Shown here: positions 1 to 5,451 of the stretch, piece after piece | Layout: every line of letters starts with the position of its first letter | Numbering within the stretch: the first letter of the stretch is position 1 | Origin: Alphaproteobacteria bacterium | GTDB lineage: Bacteria; Pseudomonadota; Alphaproteobacteria; Bin95 | NCBI GenBank assembly: GCA_022822125.1 | Contig: JAJECF010000092.1 | Coordinates: forward strand, 1-7,050 | Length of the DNA stretch: 7,050 bases | Direction of reading: 5' to 3' | Program-made: the position numbers and the translations under genes | The notes under the pieces: generated by a model | The model's database searches: none | The model's input: only the letters and a program-made list of their open reading frames with translations | What the model was told of the DNA's origin: nothing

Positions 1-201
1 GCGCCGCTCCGATGTCACCAGACCGGCCCTTTGCAGCAGGCCGAGATGGGTCGAAAGCGTGGACGGCGCCGCGCCCAGCGCCCGCGCGATTTCGCCCGCC
101 GGCAGCCCCGCCGGCCCGGCCCGCACCAGCAGCCGGAAGGCGGCAAGCCGCGTCTCCTGCGCCAGGGCGGCAAAGGCATCGGTGGCGGTCGCGATTTCCA
201 T
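1..201 (-). CDS. ArsR-family winged-helix transcriptional repressor, N-terminal part (3' end beyond the window)
   Basis: Reading from ATG at 201 toward position 1 gives 67 uninterrupted codons. The product starts MEIATATDAFAALAQETRL and matches the ArsR/SmtB helix-turn-helix pattern: an ALAQETRLAAFRLL first helix, then GEIARALGAAPSTLSTHL and LLQRAGLVTSERR. The recognition helix is about residues 45-60. Such proteins are dimeric repressors released from DNA by a ligand or metal. The cysteine-containing ELCVCDL motif of classical arsenic/metal sensors is absent; the equivalent stretch reads LPAGEIA and the visible part has no cysteine, so metal sensing at that site is unlikely. The start is firm: an in-frame TAA at 222-220 lies just upstream and no other ATG fits. 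There is no Shine-Dalgarno sequence, and the promoter position suggests a leaderless mRNA. The C-terminal part and the downstream target genes lie outside the window. Confidence 0.85.
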   Translation of the reverse strand, partial: MEIATATDAFAALAQETRLAAFRLLVRAGPAGLPAGEIARALGAAPSTLSTHLGLLQRAGLVTSERR

Positions 202-203
202 AT

Positions 204-219
204 TTCGATAATTATCGAA
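204..219. promoter_or_regulatory. 16-bp perfect palindrome, likely ArsR operator
   Basis: TTCGATAATTATCGAA is a perfect 16-bp palindrome ending 2 nt before the ArsR start codon. It covers the proposed -10 hexamer completely. ArsR-family dimers typically bind AT-rich inverted repeats of this size over their own promoters, so autorepression is the natural reading. The palindrome is seen; the binding is inferred. Confidence 0.7.
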
Positions 220-236
220 TTAAGGGAGGATGTCAA
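208..236 (-). promoter_or_regulatory. Promoter of the ArsR-type gene
   Basis: On the minus strand a perfect -35 hexamer TTGACA (236-231) is followed after 17 nt by AATTAT (213-208), a 4/6 match to the -10 consensus. Transcription should begin near 201, which is the A of the ATG. This agrees with the lack of a ribosome binding site and points to a leaderless transcript. The -35 match and spacing are seen; the start site is inferred. Confidence 0.55.
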
Positions 237-324
237 GGGTTTTGAGCGTTTTCTTGGCGAAGCAGCTGGAGGAATCAAAGTTAAGCTACTTCCTTCTTCG
301 AGGTTGCGAAGGGTGTCACAAACA
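237..324. other. Non-coding stretch between the ArsR promoter and the hairpins
   Basis: No gene is supported here; together with the two hairpins it makes up the gene-free stretch 237-419. A plus-strand frame opening at ATG 230 has GGAGG directly abutting the ATG with no spacer, and a composition unlike a protein. It is probably chance, or the residue of a lost divergent gene. This part is less GC-rich than the main genes. Confidence 0.6.
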
Positions 325-364
325 GGGCCGCCGAGACGGGTTTGGATATCCCGTTCGGCGGCCC
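325..364 (-). terminator. Long hairpin, likely terminator of the 420-965 gene
   Basis: GGGCCGCCGA (325-334) pairs perfectly with TCGGCGGCCC (355-364). After one unpaired G the stem continues with ACGGG (336-340) against CCCGT (350-354), around a 9-nt loop. This is a 15-bp GC-rich stem. On the minus strand it is followed by TGTTTGTG, a short imperfect T-rich run, so it fits an intrinsic terminator for the minus-strand gene ending at 420. No T-run follows it on the plus strand. Confidence 0.5.
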
Positions 365-386
365 AGCGTGACCGGTCGCCGCGGTC

Positions 387-413
387 GGCAGCCCCTTGTG
401 GAAGGGGGCTGCC
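387..413. repeat. Second GC-rich hairpin just downstream of the 420-965 gene
   Basis: GGCAGCCCC (387-395) and GGGGCTGCC (405-413) form a perfect 9-bp stem with a 9-nt loop. It starts 6 nt after the stop codon of the minus-strand gene. It has no T-run on either strand, so on its own it is not a standard intrinsic terminator. It may protect the 3' end of the mRNA or act in tandem with the hairpin at 325-364. Confidence 0.55.
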
Positions 414-419
414 GTGACA

Positions 420-965
420 TCAGACCGGTGTCGCCATAGCTCGAATGACATTTGCAATCCGTTCGGCTTCCGCTTCGGTTAGATCGAACGGCAGACCCTG
501 AACGTAGATGGTGGTTTCTTGCCGGATTGGAATTGGGACGATGGAGTTGGACATCGGTGTTGAGAGCGTCTGAGGCTCGCTTTGCTTCTTGTCTTCCTCA
601 GGTCGTCCTTTTTTCCCCGATTTTGGCGTTTCTGACTTACGCCTTTCTCGACTCCGGACATTCGGTTTGAACCCGAGTGGGTTGTTCACATACCTGTCAA
701 AATCATCTACCGCCGACTTAATCCGACCGCGGTAGGTCGCCAAACTTCCCGGTGTGTAACCTTTTCCTTCAAGATTTTGGAAGCGCGACATTACCTCGTC
801 CAAGTCGAGAAGCGTGACATCGCTAGCCTCTTCTTCAGAAAGAATTCCTAAAACTTTGCTTGCCGCAGCGCGCCGCGCACTTGCAGTGCTCTTGGCCATA
901 AGCCCTTTGTCAGCTAAATAGTCCAAGAATTCCAATAGGTTGGCGCGAGATTTTTCGTTAGGCAT
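420..965 (-). CDS. Small protein with recombinase-type (SAM-like) core-binding domain and no catalytic domain
   Basis: This encodes 181 residues. I chose the ATG at 965 because GGAG lies 7 nt upstream; an in-frame ATG at 995 would add ten residues but has no ribosome binding site. Residues about 5-100 are helical and resemble the core-binding domain of tyrosine recombinases, notably TPGSLATYRGRIKSAVDDF and YVNNPLGFKP. A Lys/Arg/Glu-rich, probably disordered linker follows (about 101-130). The C-terminal module, about 143-178, reads VPIPIRQETTIYVQGLPFDL and then TEAEAERIANVIRAMA. From memory a similar tail occurs on other small accessory proteins, but I cannot name the family. There is no Arg/His/Arg/Tyr catalytic domain, so it is not an active integrase; a DNA-binding or regulatory role is inferred. 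G+C is near 50-55% in the stretches I counted, lower than the neighbours, which suggests transfer. It is a single gene with its own control region. Confidence 0.75.
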   Translation of the reverse strand: MPNEKSRANLLEFLDYLADKGLMAKSTASARRAAASKVLGILSEEEASDVTLLDLDEVMSRFQNLEGKGYTPGSLATYRGRIKSAVDDFDRYVNNPLGFKPNVRSRERRKSETPKSGKKGRPEEDKKQSEPQTLSTPMSNSIVPIPIRQETTIYVQGLPFDLTEAEAERIANVIRAMATPV

Positions 966-1014
966 GGTGATTCTCCGTCTCGATTTGAGGATCATATAAT
1001 TCAGATTTCATTCG

Positions 1015-1079
1015 ATCAACGTTGATGTATGCGATATAATGTCTCGTATATAGTATAGCATCTTTTTGTACATATACGA
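1015..1079 (-). promoter_or_regulatory. AT-rich control region of the 420-965 gene
   Basis: Positions 1021-1080 are only about 30% G+C. A weak minus-strand promoter can be read: TTCGTA (1080-1075, 3/6), a 17-nt spacer, then TATACT (1057-1052, 5/6). An 8-bp inverted repeat, TCGTATAT (1044-1051) and ATATACGA (1072-1079), brackets the -10 element. The perfect 12-bp palindrome ATCAACGTTGAT (1015-1026) lies in the proposed leader. A plus-strand TATAAT occurs at 1035-1040 without a good -35. The repeats are seen; the promoter assignment is tentative. Confidence 0.4.
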
Positions 1080-1095
1080 ATCATATCTTGTGTCA

Positions 1096-1129
1096 GGGAG
1101 GTGATCTGACTTCTACCGGAGCGCCTCCC
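1096..1129. repeat. Inverted repeat containing an extended Shine-Dalgarno-like sequence
   Basis: GGGAGG (1096-1101) and CCTCCC (1124-1129) can pair across a 22-nt loop. Inside, GGAGGTGATC (1097-1106, plus strand) is a perfect 10-nt complement of the canonical 3' end of 16S rRNA. No ATG or GTG follows at a usable distance, and the nearest TTG (1132) is too far. I see no gene using it. Confidence 0.35.
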
Positions 1130-1169
1130 CATTGATTCAAAAAGGGCGGCCTGCAGGGCATTGCACTGT

Positions 1170-1294
1170 CGTCATTTCGACCGAAGCAGCCGCGAAGCGG
1201 AAAAATTTCTCCGCTCATGCGCCCAGTACCCACGCATCACGCGGGAATGATATCTCCGATCCGCAGCCCCCGGGCTGCTCCGGTCGATATGACG
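1170..1294. repeat. 125-bp intergenic element with 22-bp terminal inverted repeats
   Basis: The left end (1170-1191) begins CGTCATTTCGACCGAAGC. The right end (1273-1294) is its reverse complement with 20 of 22 matches. An inner hairpin, AGCGGA against TCCGCT, spans about 1195-1214. The element has no plausible coding capacity. It resembles non-autonomous, dispersed palindromic repeats of intergenic DNA. It lies about 85 nt downstream of the iorB stop, so on the iorB transcript it would fold as a large 3' hairpin. A related head sequence occurs at 5849. Family membership and copy number cannot be judged from this window. Confidence 0.6.
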
Positions 1295-1378
1295 GGGCGA
1301 GGTTCGGCAGAATACGCGACGGCTGCCGATGGCAGGCTCGATACGGGATTCGGCAACAGGCCGGGGAAAGGCGAATTC
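1295..1378. other. 3' flank of iorB with no clear terminator
   Basis: This gene-free stretch completes the non-coding region 966-1378. Only a small hairpin is visible, CTGCC (1323-1327) with GGCAG (1331-1335), and no T-run follows it on the minus strand. The 125-bp repeat beyond it may serve as the 3' end of the iorAB mRNA. Confidence 0.4.
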
Positions 1379-3031
1379 CTACTCCGCCGCCACCGCGGCC
1401 CCGTCGCGCGCTGCCGTCATGGCGGCGATGGCTTCGCTCAGGCTTTCGCCCTCCGGGTCGGCGAGCGCGGCGGCGCGGGCCTGGGCGATGTCGCCGGCCC
1501 GGTCGGCGCCTTGCGCCAGGGCGGGTTCGATAACTTCGCCGACGATCCGGCGGTAGTTGCCGACGCCGCGCTTGTGGGTCTCCGAATAGCCCTTGATCAG
1601 CCGGGCGCATTCGACGGTCTCCAGCGCCATCGGCTTGCCGATTTCCGCTGCCCTGCGGACCAGGTCGAGCCAGCCCTCGATCAGGTCCTGCTCCTCGGCA
1701 TAGCGGTAGCCGCGGCGGCGGAAGCGGCGCATCCCGGCGAGCGTGCGCACCCGGGCGAAGCCCCAGACGGTGTCGGTGCGGATATGCAGGCCGAAATGCC
1801 ATTTGCGCGCCCTGGCCGGGTTGCGGTCGGCCCAGTCGACGACCCGGCGGCCCAGCCCCTTCGGCAGCACGGAGGCGAACTCGTAGGGCCCCGGCTTGAA
1901 ATGCTCGGTCGTCCGGACGAGCTGGCCGTCCTGCGCCTGCACGTCGTTGCGCATCCGCTCGAAGCGCGAACGGCGGGTCTTGAGCTGGGCGACCCGCATG
2001 ATGTCCTCGAAGGTCATGCGCAGGCCGAGATGGCGCGCCGCCTCGGCGGTGATCTTGAAATCGCCGTCGCCGCGGCCCTCGTCGATCGCCCGGACCGTAT
2101 CGAGCCGGTCGAGATAGAGCCGGGCATAGGCGGCGTCCTGATAGTCGAGGCAGCGGCCGCAGGCTTCCAATACGACGGCATGGGTTTCCGACGGATAGTC
2201 CCGCTCGATCCGCGCCTTCAGTTCGCCGGCGGCGTCGCCCGGCCGCGGCGCCGGCGCCTTCGGCGGCGCCAGACCGGTCTGCAATTCGACGACATCGCCT
2301 TTGGCGTAGGCGAAACCGACATCGAAACCGGCGAGGTTGGACTCGACCGCCTTGCCCGATTCGCGGATGCCGTCCTTGAAGGTCTCGGGCTCGATGGGCA
2401 GGACGCCGGAGCCGGCCATGGCGCCGAGCAGGACGGAATTGACGATGGTGCCGGCGTCCTGGGCGGCGCGTTCGATATCGAACAGGATATGCTGTTTCGA
2501 CATCTGCTTCGCGGCGTCGAGGATCTTGTCGCCGTCGTAGCGGCCGTCGCCCATCGCCATCTTCTCGGCGAGCGTATAGACCCGGTGGGTCGAGCCGATC
2601 AGCGTGGTCTTCTCCGGGCTGATGAAGCCCTTTTCCATCGCCCGGCCGACTTCCATCAGCTCGGTCGCGATCATCATGTCGATGTCGCCGGGGCCGGGAT
2701 AGAGGTCGAGCACCGGTTCGATGTCGCCGGTCTCGGCATAGGGCTTCGGCACGATCTCGACATAGTAGGTCGTTGCGCCCGTGCGCTGGGCCACGCCGGG
2801 GATCGAGGTCGCCTGGACCGGCAGGCCGGAGGCGCGCGCGGCGTTGACCAGCCAGGCGGTCAGCACGCCGCCGCCCTCGCCGCCCATCGCCGCGATGACG
2901 ATGGTGACCGGCCGTTCCTCGGCAGGCTTGCGCCGGGCGGTCTTGCGTTTCGGCGCCGCTTTGGGTCCGGCCTTGGACACGGACTTCGCCGCGGCCTTCG
3001 CCGCAGGCGCCTTCTTGCTCGTCTTGGCCAT
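1379..3031 (-). CDS. iorB: Indolepyruvate:ferredoxin oxidoreductase, beta subunit, with DUF6537-type C-terminus
   Basis: This encodes 550 residues and works with IorA, oxidising indolepyruvate and other arylpyruvates with CoA to aryl-acetyl-CoA, CO2 and reduced ferredoxin in the cytoplasm. Residues about 41-245 form the gamma-type domain of 2-oxoacid:ferredoxin oxidoreductases, with the glycine-rich IVIAAMGGEGGGVLTAWLV near the start and IPGVAQRTGATTYYVE at about 77-92. Residues about 255-510 match the DUF6537 extension seen in bacterial homologues, including WHFGLHIRTDTVWGFARVRT and GYSETHKRGVGNYRRIVGEV. Residues 1-40 are an unusual Lys/Ala/Pro/Arg-rich tail. The ATG at 3031 lies 2 nt after the iorA stop, with the SD-like GAAGGCGG (3046-3039) inside iorA at 7-nt spacing. 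The next in-frame Met is within the catalytic domain, so the tail is probably translated. Co-transcription with iorA is very likely. Identification is firm; the preferred arylpyruvate is not. Confidence 0.93.
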   Translation of the reverse strand: MAKTSKKAPAAKAAAKSVSKAGPKAAPKRKTARRKPAEERPVTIVIAAMGGEGGGVLTAWLVNAARASGLPVQATSIPGVAQRTGATTYYVEIVPKPYAETGDIEPVLDLYPGPGDIDMMIATELMEVGRAMEKGFISPEKTTLIGSTHRVYTLAEKMAMGDGRYDGDKILDAAKQMSKQHILFDIERAAQDAGTIVNSVLLGAMAGSGVLPIEPETFKDGIRESGKAVESNLAGFDVGFAYAKGDVVELQTGLAPPKAPAPRPGDAAGELKARIERDYPSETHAVVLEACGRCLDYQDAAYARLYLDRLDTVRAIDEGRGDGDFKITAEAARHLGLRMTFEDIMRVAQLKTRRSRFERMRNDVQAQDGQLVRTTEHFKPGPYEFASVLPKGLGRRVVDWADRNPARARKWHFGLHIRTDTVWGFARVRTLAGMRRFRRRGYRYAEEQDLIEGWLDLVRRAAEIGKPMALETVECARLIKGYSETHKRGVGNYRRIVGEVIEPALAQGADRAGDIAQARAAALADPEGESLSEAIAAMTAARDGAAVAAE

Positions 3032-3033
3032 GG

Positions 3034-5223
3034 TCAGGCCGCCTTCGCCGCGTCTTCCTGCTCCATCGCGCCTTCCCGGCGCGGGGCGAGGCGCAGTTCC
3101 TCCGGGCTGTAGAACATGCCGATGAAGCGCTGGCGCACGCCGGCGAGCCAGCGTTCGAACGCGCCGGCGTTGTAGACGATCTCGGCCTTGTAGAAGGACG
3201 GGCACAGGATCGCCGCGTGGGCGACCTCGCCGCACAGGCCGCAGCCGACGCAGCCGGTGTTGACATGAGCGATCGGATCGGTGCGCAGCGGGTCCGGGTT
3301 CGCCTTGATAGTGAGCGACGGGCAGCCCGACAGGCGGATGCAGCTGTGGTCGCCGGTGCAGACATCGTCGTCGATGCCGAAGCGCGGGCGCACGGCGCGC
3401 TTGCCCTCGCGGATCAGCTTCGTCCGCTCGGCCTTCACCCGGCGCTGCTTGGCGAGCATGCACTCGCTTTCCGCGATGATGACCTTGAGGCCCTTCTGGG
3501 TCGTGGTCATCGCCTCTTTCAGGGTCTTGACCATCTTGGAGACGTTGTAGGTCCGCACCTTGCGCTGCCACTTCACGCCGAGGGCGCGCACCGTCTCCTC
3601 GATCGACATGTGGGACTGTTCGAAATTGCCCTCCTTGGGCGTCGACGGCACCCACTGCCAGCCGGTGGCCGAGGTGTAGCCGTTCTTCATCACGATCAGG
3701 ATCGAATCGTTCTTGTTGAAGACGGAACTGGCGACGCCGGTGCTCAGGCCGTTATGCCAGAAGCCGCCGTCGCCCATGATCGAGATGACCCGCTTGTCGA
3801 AATTCGGCGCCACGCCGGTCGAACTGGCGAGGCCGAGGCCGTAGCCGAGCACGGTCTGGCCGATATTGAAGGGCGGTAGGGCCGAGAAGGTGTGGCAGCC
3901 GATATCGCAGCTGATATGCGTCTTGCCGAGATCCTTCTCCATCAGCTTGATGGCGCTGAATACCGGCCGCTCCGGGCAGCCGGTGCAGAAGGTCGGCGGC
4001 CGCGGCGGGATCGGGTTGCCGAGATATTTCGTGGCCTTGGTCTTGAGGCCGACGATGTACTCGATCCGCGCGCCGGCGCTCCCCTTGTTGGTGTCCGGCA
4101 GGCCGATGTCGTCGATCCATTGGGAGACGCCGTTCTGCACCACGTCCGAGGTGTACTGGCCGGCCATCGGCAGCGGGCCCTTGCCGTGCACCTTGGTCTG
4201 GACGTCGGCCTTGCGCAGGATGACGTTGACGTCGTCCTCGATATAGGCCGGGTGGCCCTCCTCCACGACCAGGACATGCTTCTTGCCGGCGCAGAAGGCG
4301 GAAATCTCGTCAGGCACCAGCGGGTAGGTGACGTTCAGGCAATAGATCGGCACCCGGGAGTTGCCGTAGATGTCGGCGAGGCCGAGATGGTTCAGGGCGC
4401 GTTGCACCGTGTTGTACAGGCCGCCCTGGCAGATGATGCCGAGGTCCTGCAATTCGCCGTCGAAGGTCTCGTTCAGCTTTTCCCGGCGGATGAAGTCGAT
4501 GGCGGCCGGCACGCGCTCTTCCCACTTGTGCTTTTCCTGGGCGTAGGTGCCCGGCGGCAGCGCAATCTTCATCAGGTCGAAATTCGGCTTCTCCAGCTTG
4601 CGGTTGCCGGTGAATTGCCCGTGCCTGTTGTCCTTGGCCTCGAAGCGGCCCTGGACGTGGCAGGCCAGGATGCGCAGCTGGACCATGACCGGCTGGTTGG
4701 AGGCTTCCGAAAGCTCGAAGGCCTTCTCGGTCAGGTCGACGATCGAGGTCAGGTTGGGCCGCGGATCGAACAGCCACAGAGTCGATTTGAGCGCATAGGC
4801 GTGGCTGCGCTCCTGGATGATCGAGGCGCCTTCGCCGTAATCCTCGCCCAGGATGACCACAGCGCCGCCGGTCACGCCGACCGAGCCGAGGTTGGAGAGC
4901 GCATCCGAAGCGACATTCGTGCCGACCGTCGATTTCCAGGTGACGAGGCCGCGGATCGGATACTGGATCGACGCGCCGAGCATGGCGGCCGCGCCCGCCT
5001 CGTTGGCGCAGATCTCCAGATGGACGCCGTATTCGTCCATAATGTCCTTGGCGTCGTTCAGCACGTCGACCAGATGGGAGACCGGCGAGCCCTGGTAGCC
5101 GCCGACATAGGAAACGCCGGATTGCAGCGCCGCCTTGGTGACCGCAAGGATGCCCTCGCCTTCGAAAATCTCGCCGTCGCCCTTCTTCAGCGACTGCACT
5201 TCCTTCGCAAATGACCGTTCCAT
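3034..5223 (-). CDS. iorA: Indolepyruvate:ferredoxin oxidoreductase, alpha subunit (thiamine-diphosphate and ferredoxin domains)
   Basis: This encodes 729 residues. Residues about 15-180 are the pyrimidine-binding domain, with ICANEAGAAAMLGAS (Glu75 is the expected thiamine-activating residue) and TWKSTVGTNVASDAL. Residues about 255-390 are the transketolase-C-like domain. Residues about 405-590 bind thiamine diphosphate: TFCTGCPERP (Cys413, Cys416), ISCDIGCHTF (Cys439, Cys443), MGDGGFWHNGL (GDG at 484-486) and KNGYTSATG (Asn514). The C-terminus, about 612-680, is ferredoxin-like with Cys622, 628, 634 and then Cys658, 661, 664, 674. It should decarboxylate arylpyruvates and pass electrons via Fe-S clusters to ferredoxin, as in phenylalanine, tyrosine and tryptophan breakdown. 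The start at 5223 fits the family N-terminus, but the ribosome binding site is weak. iorB follows after 2 nt. Upstream is a palindrome-rich divergent region. Confidence 0.95.
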   Translation of the reverse strand: MERSFAKEVQSLKKGDGEIFEGEGILAVTKAALQSGVSYVGGYQGSPVSHLVDVLNDAKDIMDEYGVHLEICANEAGAAAMLGASIQYPIRGLVTWKSTVGTNVASDALSNLGSVGVTGGAVVILGEDYGEGASIIQERSHAYALKSTLWLFDPRPNLTSIVDLTEKAFELSEASNQPVMVQLRILACHVQGRFEAKDNRHGQFTGNRKLEKPNFDLMKIALPPGTYAQEKHKWEERVPAAIDFIRREKLNETFDGELQDLGIICQGGLYNTVQRALNHLGLADIYGNSRVPIYCLNVTYPLVPDEISAFCAGKKHVLVVEEGHPAYIEDDVNVILRKADVQTKVHGKGPLPMAGQYTSDVVQNGVSQWIDDIGLPDTNKGSAGARIEYIVGLKTKATKYLGNPIPPRPPTFCTGCPERPVFSAIKLMEKDLGKTHISCDIGCHTFSALPPFNIGQTVLGYGLGLASSTGVAPNFDKRVISIMGDGGFWHNGLSTGVASSVFNKNDSILIVMKNGYTSATGWQWVPSTPKEGNFEQSHMSIEETVRALGVKWQRKVRTYNVSKMVKTLKEAMTTTQKGLKVIIAESECMLAKQRRVKAERTKLIREGKRAVRPRFGIDDDVCTGDHSCIRLSGCPSLTIKANPDPLRTDPIAHVNTGCVGCGLCGEVAHAAILCPSFYKAEIVYNAGAFERWLAGVRQRFIGMFYSPEELRLAPRREGAMEQEDAAKAA

Positions 5224-5265
5224 GACCGCAGCTTCGGTTTATTCGGGGAGAATTCGGGATATGTT

Positions 5266-5281
5266 CGCAGACATGTCTGCG
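5266..5281. promoter_or_regulatory. 16-bp perfect palindrome upstream of iorA, candidate operator
   Basis: CGCAGACATGTCTGCG is a perfect 16-bp palindrome ending 43 nt before the iorA start codon. Its position suits a repressor or activator site controlling iorAB. No regulator gene for it lies in the window. I could not place a convincing -35/-10 pair; TAATAT occurs further upstream on the minus strand but lacks a good partner. Confidence 0.45.
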
Positions 5282-5332
5282 CTGGCGTCGTTCCGCCGGG
5301 CATATTAGGGTCTTTCTCCCGCCAAGGCCAGC

Positions 5333-5354
5333 CGCGCGCATGTACACGCGCGCG
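5333..5354. repeat. 22-bp near-perfect palindrome of alternating CG
   Basis: CGCGCGC (5333-5339) and GCGCGCG (5348-5354) flank a central TGTACA, with one mismatched pair between arms and core (20 of 22 positions symmetric). It lies midway in the iorA/5452 divergent region. It could be a protein-binding site or a structured or Z-DNA-prone spacer. A further 12-bp perfect palindrome, CGGACGCGTCCG, lies at 5417-5428, 23 nt before the next start codon. Confidence 0.4.
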
Positions 5355-5451
5355 GGTACGGCATGCGCCCACGATATCGACGCCTCCTGCGGACGCCGAA
5401 ATCCCCGTGCCCGGCGCGGACGCGTCCGAAGCCCAGCCCCGGAATTCCGCC

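Noticed and set aside
15..278. Minus-strand and plus-strand open frames overlapping the ArsR fragment
   Set aside because: They give Arg/Pro/Gly-rich shadows. The frame from ATG 201 gives a clear ArsR helix-turn-helix.
416..433. CAGACCGG shared between about 19-26 and 421-428 as a possible att-type direct repeat around the left region
   Set aside because: Only eight bases are identical and the flanks diverge, which is expected by chance in GC-rich DNA of this length.
230..439. Possible divergent small gene with GGAGG in front of ATG 230
   Set aside because: GGAGG directly abuts the ATG with no spacer, the frame runs through both hairpins, and the product resembles nothing.
1097..1106. A 16S rRNA 3'-end fragment on the minus strand (GATCACCTCC)
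   Set aside because: Only ten nucleotides match and the flanks do not continue as 16S rRNA, so it is not a ribosomal RNA relic on this evidence.
1132..1533. Plus-strand TTG-start frame downstream of the strong Shine-Dalgarno-like site
   Set aside because: The TTG is about 25 nt from the SD-like site, too far for initiation. The frame runs through the 125-bp repeat and into antisense iorB.
1217..3112. Long plus-strand open frame (631 codons) opposite iorB
   Set aside because: It is antisense to iorB and the end of iorA, a usual by-product of GC-rich codon use. The product is low-complexity, rich in Ala, Gly, Asp and Arg, with no recognisable domain.
3892..5214. Plus-strand open frame of 440 codons opposite iorA
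   Set aside because: It mirrors iorA in the antisense frame. Its composition is repetitive (Asp, Val, Gly, Ala) and there is no ribosome binding site or known motif.
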